This document shows positions 8,389 through 17,365 of a DNA stretch of 63,603 nucleotides, in pieces. The notes beneath the pieces are model-generated. The model was not told where the DNA came from and did not search any database. It was given only the letters and a program-made list of their open reading frames with translations. The DNA is taken from contig CANHQR010000015.1 of assembly GCA_947462815.1 (NCBI GenBank), forward strand, positions 1 through 63,603. The letters are read 5' to 3'. The stretch is from Pseudobdellovibrionaceae bacterium (lineage in GTDB: Bacteria; Bdellovibrionota; Bdellovibrionia; Bdellovibrionales; JAMPXM01). The position numbers and the translations under genes are program-made. The stretch's first letter is position 1; the number at the start of each line of letters is the position of its first letter.

Positions 8389-9567
8389 ATGCATGAAGTT
8401 CAGTTCTATGTGCTGTTGATGATTGTCGTTGTCGGCGGTGCAGGTGGCTTCGCCTTTTGGGCGAATCGCCGTGGCCGCCAAGACGTCGAGGCCCTGCATG
8501 CGGAAAAAGCCCGGCGTGCGAAAGAGGTCGAGGCGTTTGGTGCGACTCAGCCACGGGAAGCACGGGTCGAGCCAAAGACAACCGCAGCCACGCCTGCAAC
8601 CATGACCGCAACCACGCCCCTGGTCACGGCGATCCCTGTGACACCGGATGTGTGGACCAAAGCGCTAGGTGGAACTCGTGCGAGTTTATTCGGTCGATTG
8701 CAAAATATCTTTGGTGCGCGGCCTGTGCTCGAAGGCGCGGAGCTCGAGCAACTTGAAGAAGTGCTGTACACCGCCGATTTGGGGCCGCGAACTGTCGAGG
8801 CTTTGCTGGGCAAGGTGACCGAAGAAATTCGGCGCGAAGGCGGCGGCGGGTTTGAGGCCGTTCGCTCGGCGCTGGCACGTGAAATGCGCGAAATCTTGCT
8901 TCGCGCTCAGGGCGAAATGCCGGCGGAAGACGTGCGTCGCCTCAACGTGTGGGCGCAATCGCCCTCGGTCTTGATGGTCGTCGGTGTCAATGGAGCGGGT
9001 AAAACCACGACCATTGGCAAACTCAGTGCGAAGCTTGCGGCTGAAGGTCGTCGAGTTTTGGTGGCGGCGGGCGATACCTTTCGCGCAGCGGCAGGTGAGC
9101 AGCTCAAAGCTTGGACGGAGCGCGCGCAGGTGGAGATCTTTGATCCAGCGGGTGTTGAGGATCCCAGTGCCGTGGCTTATCAGGCTGTGGAGTATGGCAA
9201 GGCCAAGGGCTTTGATGTGGTGGTGATCGACACAGCGGGACGACTGCACACGCAAAAGAATCTGATGGAAGAGCTCAAGAAAATGAAACGCGTGGTGCAA
9301 AAGCTGATCACCGAGGCTCCGCACGAGACTCTACTCGTATTGGATGCCAACGCCGGTCAAAATGCGCTGATGCAGGCGCGCGAGTTTCACGCAGCCTTAC
9401 AGTGTTCGGGAGTTGTGCTGACCAAGCTCGACGGCTCGGCCAAGGGTGGTGTCGCCATTGGCCTCGCGCATGAAGTGGGTTTGCCCATCAAGCTCGTCGG
9501 CGTGGGAGAAAAGATCGGCGATTTGCGGAGTTTTGAGACTGAACCCTTTATTGAGTCCATTATTTGA
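8389..9567 (+). CDS. ftsY: signal recognition particle receptor FtsY
   Basis: SRP receptor GTPase, 392 residues. It docks ribosome-nascent-chain-SRP complexes at the inner membrane and hands them to SecYEG. The NG domain is complete: G1 GVNGAGKTTT near residue 198, DTFRAAAGEQL, DTAGRLH near 281 and TKLDGSAKGG near 344. Unlike E. coli FtsY, which has a long acidic A domain, this protein begins with a real membrane helix (FYVLLMIVVVGGAGGFAFWA) followed by a ~100-residue low-complexity Thr/Ala-rich linker, so it is probably an integral membrane protein. The ATG at 8389 has GAGGATTCGCT upstream. SecG is also encoded in this window, at 56376-56813. Confidence 0.96.
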   Translation: MHEVQFYVLLMIVVVGGAGGFAFWANRRGRQDVEALHAEKARRAKEVEAFGATQPREARVEPKTTAATPATMTATTPLVTAIPVTPDVWTKALGGTRASLFGRLQNIFGARPVLEGAELEQLEEVLYTADLGPRTVEALLGKVTEEIRREGGGGFEAVRSALAREMREILLRAQGEMPAEDVRRLNVWAQSPSVLMVVGVNGAGKTTTIGKLSAKLAAEGRRVLVAAGDTFRAAAGEQLKAWTERAQVEIFDPAGVEDPSAVAYQAVEYGKAKGFDVVVIDTAGRLHTQKNLMEELKKMKRVVQKLITEAPHETLLVLDANAGQNALMQAREFHAALQCSGVVLTKLDGSAKGGVAIGLAHEVGLPIKLVGVGEKIGDLRSFETEPFIESII

Positions 9568-9766
9568 AAGGCCTCGGGTTTGTCGTGCTGAGTCATTCGG
9601 GTCGGCCGACAAATGAGTCACTCGCCGAATTCGGCGGTTCGGACGAGAGGGTCGTCTGAGAGGCTCTCAGCTGCTTGTGGGTCGGCGCTCTTCCGTTTTT
9701 TTGAGAGTGCGTCAAGCTCAGGAATTGACTCGCCAATTATGCGCTATCCGCATAATGTGAAGGGGC
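9568..9766 (+). promoter_or_regulatory. ftsY-zapA intergenic region with two inverted repeats
   Basis: This 199-base gap separates ftsY from zapA. It contains a perfect 14-base palindrome CGCCGAATTCGGCG near 9624-9637, and a perfect 8-base inverted repeat ATTATGCG / CGCATAAT with a five-base spacer at 9736-9756, ending 10 bases before the zapA start. TTGACT at 9725-9730 is a possible -35 element, but no well-spaced -10 follows it. The second repeat could be an operator or an mRNA hairpin controlling zapA translation. There is no clear gene and no T-run terminator. Confidence 0.45.
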
Positions 9767-10234
9767 ATGGCTGGACTAGACAACGAGCGCCTTCAGCAGA
9801 GATCTCCTTCGCCTTCGCGAAAACCACAGGATGGCCCGATGGAATCGGGACGTGTGGCCAACGCAGGCGTCGGCGGCGGCGGAAAAAAGTCTCCGATGGA
9901 GACTTTGGCGGATCGATTGGCAGCAGCTCCGAATTCAGATCGGAAGGCGATGGCCTCGACGGTGAACATCGCCGGGGTACCGCTTCGACTGAAATCTTCT
10001 CATGACGATCAGACCGTGAATGAACTGGTTAGCCTCGTTGACCGAAAGGTCCGCGAAGCTCTGCCACTGACGAAGACTGGTTCAATTCAGAACGCCGCGA
10101 TTTTGGCGGCACTTCACATGGCCGAGGAGTTGGTCATGTTGAAGCGACGAACGCGAGATCTTATCGACGAGGTCGAAGAGCGAACTCGTCGGGTCATTGA
10201 AGATTTGGAGCAGTCCAGCCCCAAACAGGGGTGA
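9767..10234 (+). CDS. zapA: cell division protein ZapA
   Basis: ZapA-family regulator of the FtsZ ring, 155 residues as drawn. The family domain is the C-terminal ~90 residues: a strand-rich start (STVNIAGVPLRLKSSHDDQT), then VNELVSLVDRKVREAL and a long amphipathic helix (LHMAEELVMLKRRTRDLIDE) that dimerises and bundles FtsZ filaments. The N-terminal ~60 residues are low-complexity, Gly- and Ser-rich, and not part of the family. The start is uncertain: the ATG at 9767 has AAGGGG very close to it, and an internal ATG at 9950 would give a ZapA of standard size. The stop lies three bases before the next gene; zapA beside the 5-formyl-THF cyclo-ligase gene is a widespread gene order. Confidence 0.8.
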   Translation: MAGLDNERLQQRSPSPSRKPQDGPMESGRVANAGVGGGGKKSPMETLADRLAAAPNSDRKAMASTVNIAGVPLRLKSSHDDQTVNELVSLVDRKVREALPLTKTGSIQNAAILAALHMAEELVMLKRRTRDLIDEVEERTRRVIEDLEQSSPKQG

Positions 10235-10237
10235 GTT

Positions 10238-10942
10238 GTGACTGAGGCGAGTCAACAGACAAGCAAACTGCAACCGAGCATGGCCTCGTCTTTGGACGTT
10301 CCGGGCCAAGCACCAGCGGGACTCGCCTCGAAGGCTGAGCTGCGCCGTTGGATTCATCAGCGCATCTCCCATTCATCGGCCGTGAATTCAAATAGCCCCG
10401 CGGCAGATCGTGCGTCACGCCTCAACGAATTGCAGGCACGCGTCGAAAGACTTCTCGCCATGCATCCGGGGCTGTGGCTGGGGTATCGAGCCAAGGACCA
10501 TGAAGTCGCATTGCCCACATCCGTAACTTTGGCTTACCCGCGTGTTGAAGGTGAGCGGCTTGATTTTTGGGTGGGCGGACGTGAATTGGCTGTCTCACGC
10601 TATGGCGTGGAAGAGCCAGACCTTCAGGATTCGAGCTGGCGAGCCGTCGACCTTTCCCAAGTGGTGGGAGTTTTAGTTCCTGGGATCGCCTTTGATGTAC
10701 TCGGGCAGCGCTTGGGCCGCGGTGGCGGATATTACGACAGGTTTTTGCGTGAACTTTTGTTGAAGAGGACATCGGTATCTCGCCCGCTCATGGTGGGTGT
10801 CGGTTGGGCGGAACAGCTCATCGATCAGGTGCCGACTGAAGAGCATGATGTGATTCTCGATGGCGTGTTGACGGATCGACCGACGATCTGGCGATTCGCG
10901 GCGGCGCCCTCGGCGGGTGCTGGAAAGAAGGGTGGACGATGA
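10238..10942 (+). CDS. 5-formyltetrahydrofolate cyclo-ligase
   Basis: 5-FTHF cyclo-ligase (YgfA/MTHFS family), 234 residues. It converts 5-formyl-THF to 5,10-methenyl-THF with ATP, recycling folate. The C-terminal signature is clear: VVGVLVPGIAFDVLGQRLGRGGGYYDRFL holds the family's glycine-rich GQRLGRGGGYYDR motif, followed by VGVGWAEQLIDQVPTEEHD. The N-terminal Lys/Arg-rich helix (KAELRRWIHQRI) fits the family start, preceded by ~30 extra residues. The start is GTG at 10238 with GGGGTGAG upstream. It overlaps rny by four bases, so folate salvage, ZapA and RNase Y are likely one transcript. Confidence 0.92.
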   Translation: MTEASQQTSKLQPSMASSLDVPGQAPAGLASKAELRRWIHQRISHSSAVNSNSPAADRASRLNELQARVERLLAMHPGLWLGYRAKDHEVALPTSVTLAYPRVEGERLDFWVGGRELAVSRYGVEEPDLQDSSWRAVDLSQVVGVLVPGIAFDVLGQRLGRGGGYYDRFLRELLLKRTSVSRPLMVGVGWAEQLIDQVPTEEHDVILDGVLTDRPTIWRFAAAPSAGAGKKGGR

Positions 10943-12516
10943 ATGAAGTAACACTCACGATTGTGGCCTTGGTGGCAGGCTTGGCGGTGGGAGCCGTGGC
11001 CATGCTGCTGTATCGAAACGCGATGGACGAGCGCTCGAAGAAATCCGCAGCGGCTGAGGTGGAAAAAATGGTTTCGCGTGCTCGCCAAGAAGCCGGCAAA
11101 ATCGATCGCGACTCCAAGAATCGCGCCAAGGATTTCGAGGCTCGCGCGCGTAAAGCCGCCGAGAACGATATTCAAAAGCAGAAAGAGAAGCTCCAGCGCG
11201 AAGAAAAGAGTTTGGTTGAGCGCGAACAGCGACTGGAAAAGGAGCAGCAGCAGAAAGAGCAGGAGCTGCAGGCGCGTATGGGCGAAATCGCCGCGCGCGA
11301 TGAAAAACTCAAGATTGCCGAAAAGAAACTCATCGATTTGGAGGCGGAGGCCGAACGCCAAGCGGAGGAGTTGAAAGCTCGCTTGGAGCAAGTGGCCAAG
11401 CTCACGCAGGCTGAGGCCAAGCGTGAGATGGTGGAGGCGTTGACGGCCGATGCGCGCACGGAAGCGGCACGCAAGGCTCAAGAGTACGAGCAGGTCGCAA
11501 TGCAAGATGCTGAAGAGAAGGCGCGACGAACGATTGCTGTCGCGATCGCACGCTTCGCGAGTGAGTTCACGGCTGAGCGCACCGTCACCGTCATCAATTT
11601 GCCCAGCGAAGAGATGAAGGGGAAAATCATCGGTCGCGAGGGCCGCAATATCCGTTCTATTGAAGCGGCCTGCGGTGTGGACTTGATCGTCGATGAAACT
11701 CCAGAAGCCGTTGTGATTTCATCCTTTGATCCCGTCCGTCGCGAAGTCGCCAAGCGCACTCTGGACAAACTCTTGGAAGACGGCCGCGTGCATCCCGCGC
11801 GGATCGAAGAGGTGGCGGAGAAGGTCAAAAAGGATGTCTTTAAGGTCATGCGCGAAGACGGCGAAAAGGCTGTGTTCGATTTGGGTCTGCATGGTCTGCA
11901 TCCCGAAATCATAAAGGTCCTCGGCGGGCTGAAATACCGCATGGCGCTTTCGCAGAACCTCATGGAGCACTCGATTGAAGTGGCGCAACTGGCCGGGATG
12001 ATGGCGGCGGAGCTGGGCGAAGACGTCAAGCGCGCTCGTCGCGCGGGACTCCTGCATGATTTGGGTAAGGGTCTTGAGCACACCGTAGAAGGTTCGCATG
12101 CCATGGTCGGTGCCGACTTCTGTAAGAAGTACGGCGAAAGCGATGCCGTCGTGCATGCGATCCGCGCCCATCACGACGAAGAGAAGCCAGCGAGTGTGTT
12201 GGCCTTCATCGTTCAGGCGGCCAATGTGTTGTCGAACTCGCGTCCGGGTGCTCGTCGGCAGTCCATGGATGGTTACGTACGTCGCATGCAGGATCTCGAG
12301 AGTATCGCGAACTCCTTTGAGGGCGTGATCCGCAGCTTTGCGGTCCAGGCCGGCAAAGAGCTTCGCGTGATGGTTGAGGCCAGCCGCGTGAGCGATGAGA
12401 ACGCTCAGTCCATGAGCTATGACATCGCTCGCAAGATCGAGCGCGAGATGAGTCACCCGGGTCAAGTGCGAGTCAATGTGGTGCGGGAAGTTCGCGTCGT
12501 CGAACACGCGCGCTAA
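10939..12516 (+). CDS. rny: ribonuclease Y
   Basis: Membrane-anchored endoribonuclease Y, 525 residues, typical length. It starts bulk mRNA decay in bacteria that use it in place of RNase E. Order: an N-terminal membrane helix (LTIVALVAGLAVGAVAMLLY), a long Lys/Glu-rich coiled coil to about residue 200, a KH RNA-binding domain with KIIGREGRNIRSIE near 230, and an HD domain with the metal-binding pair in LLHDLGKGLEH near residue 372 and VHAIRAHHDEE near 410. The ATG overlaps the previous stop by four bases (ATGA). It is followed after 12 bases by tyrS, so degradation and translation genes share a transcript. Confidence 0.97.
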   Translation: MNEVTLTIVALVAGLAVGAVAMLLYRNAMDERSKKSAAAEVEKMVSRARQEAGKIDRDSKNRAKDFEARARKAAENDIQKQKEKLQREEKSLVEREQRLEKEQQQKEQELQARMGEIAARDEKLKIAEKKLIDLEAEAERQAEELKARLEQVAKLTQAEAKREMVEALTADARTEAARKAQEYEQVAMQDAEEKARRTIAVAIARFASEFTAERTVTVINLPSEEMKGKIIGREGRNIRSIEAACGVDLIVDETPEAVVISSFDPVRREVAKRTLDKLLEDGRVHPARIEEVAEKVKKDVFKVMREDGEKAVFDLGLHGLHPEIIKVLGGLKYRMALSQNLMEHSIEVAQLAGMMAAELGEDVKRARRAGLLHDLGKGLEHTVEGSHAMVGADFCKKYGESDAVVHAIRAHHDEEKPASVLAFIVQAANVLSNSRPGARRQSMDGYVRRMQDLESIANSFEGVIRSFAVQAGKELRVMVEASRVSDENAQSMSYDIARKIEREMSHPGQVRVNVVREVRVVEHAR

Positions 12517-12528
12517 GGGCGGGGCACT

Positions 12529-13776
12529 GTGAACTCAAGCGGACTTAAGAAAGCGACGCCTCAGGAGCAGCTGCAAATACTCAAGCGCGGGCTGGTGGAT
12601 TTCATCAGCGAGGCGGAGCTGCTCAAGAAGCTTGAGGCTTCTTACACCAAGAGCAAACCCCTGGTGGTCAAGTGGGGCGCGGATCCCTCGCGTCCTGACC
12701 TGCATCTGGGTCATGCCGTGGTGATCGAAAAGCTTCGTCAGTTTCAAGAGCTCGGGCACGATGTGCACTTTTTGATCGGCGATTTCACCGCCATGATCGG
12801 CGATCCTACCGGCAAAAATGAAACGCGACCTGCGCTCACACGCGATGAGGTGTTGGTGAACGCCAAGACCTATGCGCGACAGATTTTTAAAATCCTCGAT
12901 CCTGAACTCACGAAGACCGTCTATAACTCTTCTTGGCTGGACGCGCTCACACCTGTGGATTTTGTGCGTTTGGCTTCGCAGTACACGGTGGCGCGTATGC
13001 TCGAGCGCGATGATTTCTCAAAGCGCTTTAAGGGTGGCGTGCCGATTGCGCTACACGAGTTTCTCTATCCGCTTGTACAAGGCTATGACTCTGTGGCCAT
13101 GAAGGCCGATGTGGAGTTGGGTGGCACGGATCAGCTGTTCAACTTGATGGTGGGTCGGGATCTGCAGAAATCCGCCGGCCAAACTTCGCAAATCGTCATG
13201 ACCACACCCATCCTTGAAGGTCTGGATGGGGTTCAGAAAATGTCGAAGTCGCTAGATAACTACATCGGTTTTGAAGAGTCACCCCGCGATATGTTTGGCA
13301 AGTGCATGCGCGTGTCGGATCCCTTGATGCTTCGCTACTATGAGCTGGTGACCGATGTGCCGCTGACGGAGATTGCGACTTGGCGTGAGCATATGGCTTC
13401 GGGGGCGATCAATCCCCGGGACCTCAAGGTGCGCTTGGCGCGAACGGTGGTGAAGCGCTTTCATGGCGAGGCCGCGGCGGTCAATGCGGTTGAAGAATTC
13501 GAACGCATCTTCGTCAATAAGGGGTTACCCGATGACATGCCGGAGCGGTCTTTGCCTGCCTCGCGATTTGCTTTGGAGATCGATGTGGCGGCGCTCTTGA
13601 AAGAGCTTGAGCTGAGCGCCTCTTCGAGCGAGGCGCGCCGATTGATCGAGCAAGGTGGTTTAGAGATTGCCGGCGAAAAAGTGCGCACGATCAAGGCGCG
13701 CTTTGCTTGGTCGAGCGGGCAGGATGTCGTCATCAAGGCGGGTAAGAAGAAATTTTTGAAACTCAAAGTGACCTGA
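12529..13776 (+). CDS. tyrS: tyrosyl-tRNA synthetase
   Basis: Class I tyrosyl-tRNA synthetase, 415 residues, which charges tRNA-Tyr in the cytoplasm. The HIGH-type motif is HLGH ([10 protein letters not shown], near residue 58), the tyrosine pocket includes [17 protein letters not shown] near 200, and the KMSKS loop is intact ([13 protein letters not shown], near 237). The last ~65 residues ([20 protein letters not shown]) are an S4 RNA-binding domain that contacts the tRNA. The HLGH and KMSKS forms and the overall length fit the TyrZ-like subgroup. The start is GTG at 12529, 12 bases after rny. Confidence 0.96.
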   Translation: MNSSGLKKATPQEQLQILKRGLVDFISEAELLKKLEASYTKSKPLVVKWGADPSRPDLHLGHAVVIEKLRQFQELGHDVHFLIGDFTAMIGDPTGKNETRPALTRDEVLVNAKTYARQIFKILDPELTKTVYNSSWLDALTPVDFVRLASQYTVARMLERDDFSKRFKGGVPIALHEFLYPLVQGYDSVAMKADVELGGTDQLFNLMVGRDLQKSAGQTSQIVMTTPILEGLDGVQKMSKSLDNYIGFEESPRDMFGKCMRVSDPLMLRYYELVTDVPLTEIATWREHMASGAINPRDLKVRLARTVVKRFHGEAAAVNAVEEFERIFVNKGLPDDMPERSLPASRFALEIDVAALLKELELSASSSEARRLIEQGGLEIAGEKVRTIKARFAWSSGQDVVIKAGKKKFLKLKVT

Positions 13777-13788
13777 AAGTGGGATGAA

Positions 13789-14541
13789 ATGAAAGTGAAG
13801 TTTGTCCCGCAGAATGTGGAAGTTGAGATTAAGCCCGGCCAAAGCGTGATGCATTTGGCGGAAGACAACGGCATCTACGTGAAGTCGGTCTGTCGAGGTG
13901 TGCCGAGCTGTGCGGAGTGCCGCGTACGAGTCGTTGAAGGGCAAGGCAATGCTTTAAGTCCGACTCGCGATGAGTTGAACCTCATCGGCTCAGGTTGGTT
14001 CTTGGATCAGCGCCGCTTGTCCTGTCAGTTGCAGTGTATCGGTAACATCACCGTCGACATGTCGGAGCAAATCGCCAAAAGCCAAGGCTTGGTGCTCGGT
14101 CAGAAGAAACGCAAAGCTCTACAAAATGATCGTGTTGAAGACGAGGTCGTCATCCGCGATCCCAGCGCGAGTCGCTCAGGCGATACGGAGGGCGAGGGTG
14201 CTGGAGAGGCCGATGCTCCACGTGCTCCGGCGCGCTCCGCTTCGGGTCACCGCGATCGTGATCGCGGCGGCCCGCGGTCACCCGCAGATCGTCAACCGCG
14301 AGCCGATCGTGGACCTCAGCGCGAGGCGCGGGGAACGCAAGGGGTTGGTCCGAATGCGAGCGCCTCGAGCGTCCAGACCTCGAATTCGACACCTCCCAAC
14401 TCCAGTGCTGGGCCTTCGCGCCGAGATGGGCGCCCCGAAGGTGGCGGTGGGCGTCGACGTCGTCGTGGTGGAGGCCGCGGTGGAGGTGGTGGCCCGCAAG
14501 GCGGGGGCGGTGGTGGACCACAAGGTGGCAACGCACCTTAG
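13789..14541 (+). CDS. 2Fe-2S ferredoxin domain with RGG-rich tail
   Basis: A 250-residue protein in two halves. Residues 1-95 are a plant-type 2Fe-2S ferredoxin: SVCRGVPSCAECRVRV supplies three ligands in CX5CX2C spacing and RRLSCQLQC supplies the fourth. Residues ~110-250 are predicted disordered: rich in Arg, Gly, Ser, Pro and Asp, ending in GGGRRRRRGGGRGGGGG and two GGGPQGG units. RGG tails of this kind are known for binding RNA and for phase separation in other proteins, so an RNA or RNase partner is a plausible inference. It is 12 bases after tyrS and close to rny. The tail is one uninterrupted frame with GC-rich codons; no frameshift is needed. The electron-transfer partner is unknown. 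Confidence 0.85.
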   Translation: MKVKFVPQNVEVEIKPGQSVMHLAEDNGIYVKSVCRGVPSCAECRVRVVEGQGNALSPTRDELNLIGSGWFLDQRRLSCQLQCIGNITVDMSEQIAKSQGLVLGQKKRKALQNDRVEDEVVIRDPSASRSGDTEGEGAGEADAPRAPARSASGHRDRDRGGPRSPADRQPRADRGPQREARGTQGVGPNASASSVQTSNSTPPNSSAGPSRRDGRPEGGGGRRRRRGGGRGGGGGPQGGGGGGPQGGNAP

Positions 14542-14543
14542 TT

Positions 14544-15006
14544 CTAGGCTCGGGCGAGTGAAGTCGGTATCGAGGCTGGTCGGCAATCTTCTCGATCCGC
14601 AGATCCTGTCCTTGGCTTGAGGCGTGACTGCGGTTGCCCCCCGCCCACACACACCCACACACACACATACACATACACACAGACGTTTCCTGATCCAACG
14701 ACGAGCAGATCGTTGATCTCGAGATAGTGGCCTGTACTTGTTTGGGTCCAGGTGAAGCTCGCCTTGCTTGTCCCAACCCGTAGTGGTTTCAGAGAAATCG
14801 GCGGCTCATTTTTTGATGGCCCAGCCATCGCCATTGTTCACACTCGCTCTTACATACAAGTTGCAGTTTGCATCCAGAGAAATGGACTTCACATAGTCGC
14901 TACTGTGGGCGTGAGACTCAGATTCCATGGCGGGCTTTCTGAATTCAGAATTCGAAGATCGCCCGAAGCGACATGGTTCACCAATTTGATGGGTTATAGG
15001 GGTCAT
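14544..15006 (-). pseudogene. broken ORF with A6 frameshift and TG repeats
   Basis: Two minus-strand frames look like pieces of one gene. The upstream piece (15006 to 14806) has the protein-like run YVKSISLDANCNLYVRASV and stops right after a run of six A. Removing one A from that run (near 14809-14814) carries the frame on into PPISLKPLRVGTSKASFTWT and GHYLEINDLLVVGSG, which then enters a TG-repeat tract and low-complexity residues. There is no good start or ribosome site. I read it as a decayed fragment, or a slippage-controlled ORF, of unknown function. Confidence 0.35.
14640..14683. repeat. CA/TG simple-sequence tract
   Basis: An imperfect dinucleotide repeat: blocks of (CA)n interrupted by CC and TA, from the C-run near 14640 to ACACACAGACG. 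Such tracts are uncommon in this GC-rich window and prone to slippage. It falls inside the broken minus-strand ORF. Confidence 0.8.
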
Positions 15007-15532
15007 CTGCTTGAGTCGCAGCGGGGGCCCGTGCGTCAGGTGTCGGCACGTCGACCCATTTCACCTCAGGCAGCACGCCCGTTTGGAGATACTTCTCGTA
15101 GATTTGTGATTTGAGCTCCGGAGGAATCGTCGAATTCATGATTTCTCGAAGCCGCTCCTCATCCTGGGGATCGACGTGGTTGGCTTTGTTGGGGTCAACG
15201 ATCGCGGCGAGTTGCAGTTGGGGATTTTCCCTGGAAGCCATCGGCTTCCCTTCACCCTGGTGAGAGCTTTGGGCTTGATCGATGAGTCCTTTTGCCAACT
15301 TTTGCATCGCAAGCTCGTCGGCATGCTCGGTTTCTAAGGCGCGTCTCTGGATCGCGGCAGGAGGAGCTCCGGGACGAATCGATTTACTGCGGTAGGCCTC
15401 CAGAGCGCCGGCGAGCTGATGTAGGCCTCCGGACTGAGGGCCCAGATCTCCCTGTTGCCGAAAGTCAAAAAGCAGGAGGCTCGTCAGCACGAGTACGATT
15501 CCAAAAGTGATGAACAGGAAGCCCTTAGCCAT
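14978..15532 (-). CDS. membrane-anchored hypothetical protein
   Basis: A 184-residue protein of no recognised family. Residues 4-23 (GFLFITFGIVLVLTSLLLFD) form a single N-terminal membrane helix or uncleaved signal; there is no lipobox Cys. The rest is a charged, probably periplasmic domain with Gln/Ala/Pro-rich stretches, EERLREIMNSTIPPELKSQI near the middle and an Asp/Pro/Asn-rich tail ending PYNPSNW. The ribosome site at the ATG (15532) is weak. It is divergent from gpmA, with 112 bases between the two starts, and its end overlaps the broken ORF region downstream. Confidence 0.6.
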   Translation of the reverse strand: MAKGFLFITFGIVLVLTSLLLFDFRQQGDLGPQSGGLHQLAGALEAYRSKSIRPGAPPAAIQRRALETEHADELAMQKLAKGLIDQAQSSHQGEGKPMASRENPQLQLAAIVDPNKANHVDPQDEERLREIMNSTIPPELKSQIYEKYLQTGVLPEVKWVDVPTPDARAPAATQADDPYNPSNW

Positions 15533-15644
15533 AGGAGCTTATCGGTCCGCTGGACCTCAAACTTTTGCGTCTCGATCTGAGGCAATGCAGGAGTAGCTGT
15601 GACGAGGATTGATTTGAGCCACGAGGAGCATTAGACGTGAAGAC

Positions 15645-16391
15645 ATGATCAAACTTGTCATGCTTCGACACGGTGAAAGTGTTTGGAACAAAGAAAATCG
15701 ATTTACCGGCTGGAAGGACGTTGGTCTTTCTGAGACCGGGCGTGCTGAAGCAACGCGCGCGGGACGAGCCTTGCGAGAGGCTGGATTCGAGTTTGATCGC
15801 GCCTATACGTCGCGGCTGAAGCGTGCGATCCACACCCTCGATTCCGTGCTGTTCGAGTTGGACTCGTCCTGGTTGCCGGTCACCAAGGCTTGGCAACTCA
15901 ATGAACGTCACTATGGTGCGCTGACGGGGCTCAATAAGTCTGAAACTGCAGCGAAGCACGGTGAAGATCAGGTGAAAATTTGGCGTCGGTCGTATTCAAC
16001 TCCGCCGCCACCGATGGCCAGCGATGATCCTGAGCATCCTTCTCGAGATCGCCGATACGCCGACGTACCCCGAGCACAATTGCCGAGTTGTGAAGCTCTT
16101 TCTCACACGGTCGCACGCGTGCAGCCCTACTGGGATCAAGAGATCGCACCCGCTCTTCGTTCAGGACAGCGGGTTTTGATCGCGGCTCATGGGAACTCAA
16201 TTCGTGCCATCTTGAAAATGCTCGAGAATATTTCAGAGTCCGACATCGTCGAGTTAAATATTCCGACAGCAATTCCCTTAGAAGTGACGTTGACACCTGA
16301 CTTGAAGTTCGTCTCGCGTCGCTACATTGGCGATGAGGCGATGATTCAGGCCGCCGTCGCCGCCGTCGCTCAACAAGGTAAGGCCAAATGA
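15645..16391 (+). CDS. gpmA: 2,3-bisphosphoglycerate-dependent phosphoglycerate mutase
   Basis: Glycolytic phosphoglycerate mutase, 248 residues, standard size for the cofactor-dependent enzyme. It interconverts 3- and 2-phosphoglycerate through a phosphohistidine. Catalytic His is in [20 protein letters not shown], followed by the family's [26 protein letters not shown] carries the second conserved block, and the second His is in [13 protein letters not shown]. The ATG at 15645 has only a weak GAAG upstream. It overlaps hemB by four bases. GapA and Pgk, the preceding glycolytic steps, are encoded at 60766-63051. Confidence 0.95.
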   Translation: MIKLVMLRHGESVWNKENRFTGWKDVGLSETGRAEATRAGRALREAGFEFDRAYTSRLKRAIHTLDSVLFELDSSWLPVTKAWQLNERHYGALTGLNKSETAAKHGEDQVKIWRRSYSTPPPPMASDDPEHPSRDRRYADVPRAQLPSCEALSHTVARVQPYWDQEIAPALRSGQRVLIAAHGNSIRAILKMLENISESDIVELNIPTAIPLEVTLTPDLKFVSRRYIGDEAMIQAAVAAVAQQGKAK

Positions 16392-17365
16392 TCGAGCGTC
16401 CACGCCGTTTGCGCGCATCGAGCTCGATCCGCGACATGATCCGCGAAACTCGTTTGCATCCGTCGCAGTTGGTGTTGCCGATTTTCATCACAGAAGGTCG
16501 TCGCCTACGGCAGCCGATCTCCTCCATGCCGGGAGTGGCGCGTTTGTCGATTGATCAAGCGGTGGAAGAGTCCAAGCGAGCCCGAGATCTTGGAATTCGA
16601 GGACTGGCGCTGTTTCCAAAAGTCGAAGAGTCGCTCAAGACGCGCGAGGCTCACGAAGCTTTGAATCCGGAGGGCCTGGTGCCGAGAGCTCTTGCCGAGC
16701 TCAAGGCGAAAGTGCCAGACATGTATCTGATCACTGACGTCGCTTTGGATCCCTATTCGAGCGACGGCCACGATGGTTTGGTGCGGGACGGCCGGATTCT
16801 CAACGATGAAACGCTACCGGTCTTGGCGGAGATGGCGCTTGTGCAAGCTCGTGCCGGAGCGAGTTGCGTCGCTCCCAGCGATATGATGGACGGGCGAGTC
16901 GCGGCGATTCGCGCGCGTTTGGAGTACGAAAAGTTCCATGACGTGGCCATTCTGTCTTACACCGCGAAGTATGCTTCCTGCTTTTATGGTCCGTTCCGCG
17001 ACGCCTTAGATTCAGCTCCGCGAGCGGGCGACAAAAAGACCTATCAGATGGACTTCGCCAACCGCCGCGAGGCCCTGCGCGAAGCGCGTCTCGATCTTGC
17101 CGAAGGCGCCGACATCATGATGGTGAAACCTGCCGGTGCTTACTTGGATGTGATTGCGGACTTGCGCCGCGAGTTCGATGTGCCGATCGCGGCTTATCAA
17201 GTCAGCGGCGAGTACGCGATGATCGCTGCAGCGGCCGAGCGCGGCTGGGTTAACGCCGAGGCGGCCTACCTTGAAAGCGCGTTGGCGATTCGTCGAGCCG
17301 GGGCGGATTTGATTTTCACCTATGCCGCTTTTCAGCTGGCCCATTTGAGTGGTCGTGTGAATTGA
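16388..17365 (+). CDS. hemB: delta-aminolevulinic acid dehydratase (porphobilinogen synthase)
   Basis: HemB condenses two 5-aminolevulinate molecules to porphobilinogen in heme synthesis. It is 325 residues, full length. Active-site lysines lie in [17 protein letters not shown] and in [26 protein letters not shown] follows. The metal site reads [16 protein letters not shown], the Asp-rich form, not the Cys-rich form of zinc enzymes, so by family knowledge this is a magnesium- or potassium-dependent type like those of Pseudomonas and Bradyrhizobium. The ATG overlaps the gpmA stop by four bases, so the pair is likely translated together. Confidence 0.96.
   Translation: MIERPRRLRASSSIRDMIRETRLHPSQLVLPIFITEGRRLRQPISSMPGVARLSIDQAVEESKRARDLGIRGLALFPKVEESLKTREAHEALNPEGLVPRALAELKAKVPDMYLITDVALDPYSSDGHDGLVRDGRILNDETLPVLAEMALVQARAGASCVAPSDMMDGRVAAIRARLEYEKFHDVAILSYTAKYASCFYGPFRDALDSAPRAGDKKTYQMDFANRREALREARLDLAEGADIMMVKPAGAYLDVIADLRREFDVPIAAYQVSGEYAMIAAAAERGWVNAEAAYLESALAIRRAGADLIFTYAAFQLAHLSGRVN

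Noticed and set aside
9568-9766. 6S RNA (ssrS) near zapA
   Set aside because: 6S often lies next to zapA, and the gap has hairpins, but I cannot draw the long closing stem with central bubble, and zapA abuts the cyclo-ligase gene without space.
14126-14620. Alternative plus frame through the ferredoxin tail
   Set aside because: The ferredoxin frame runs unbroken into the RGG tail with a good start; the other frame has none.
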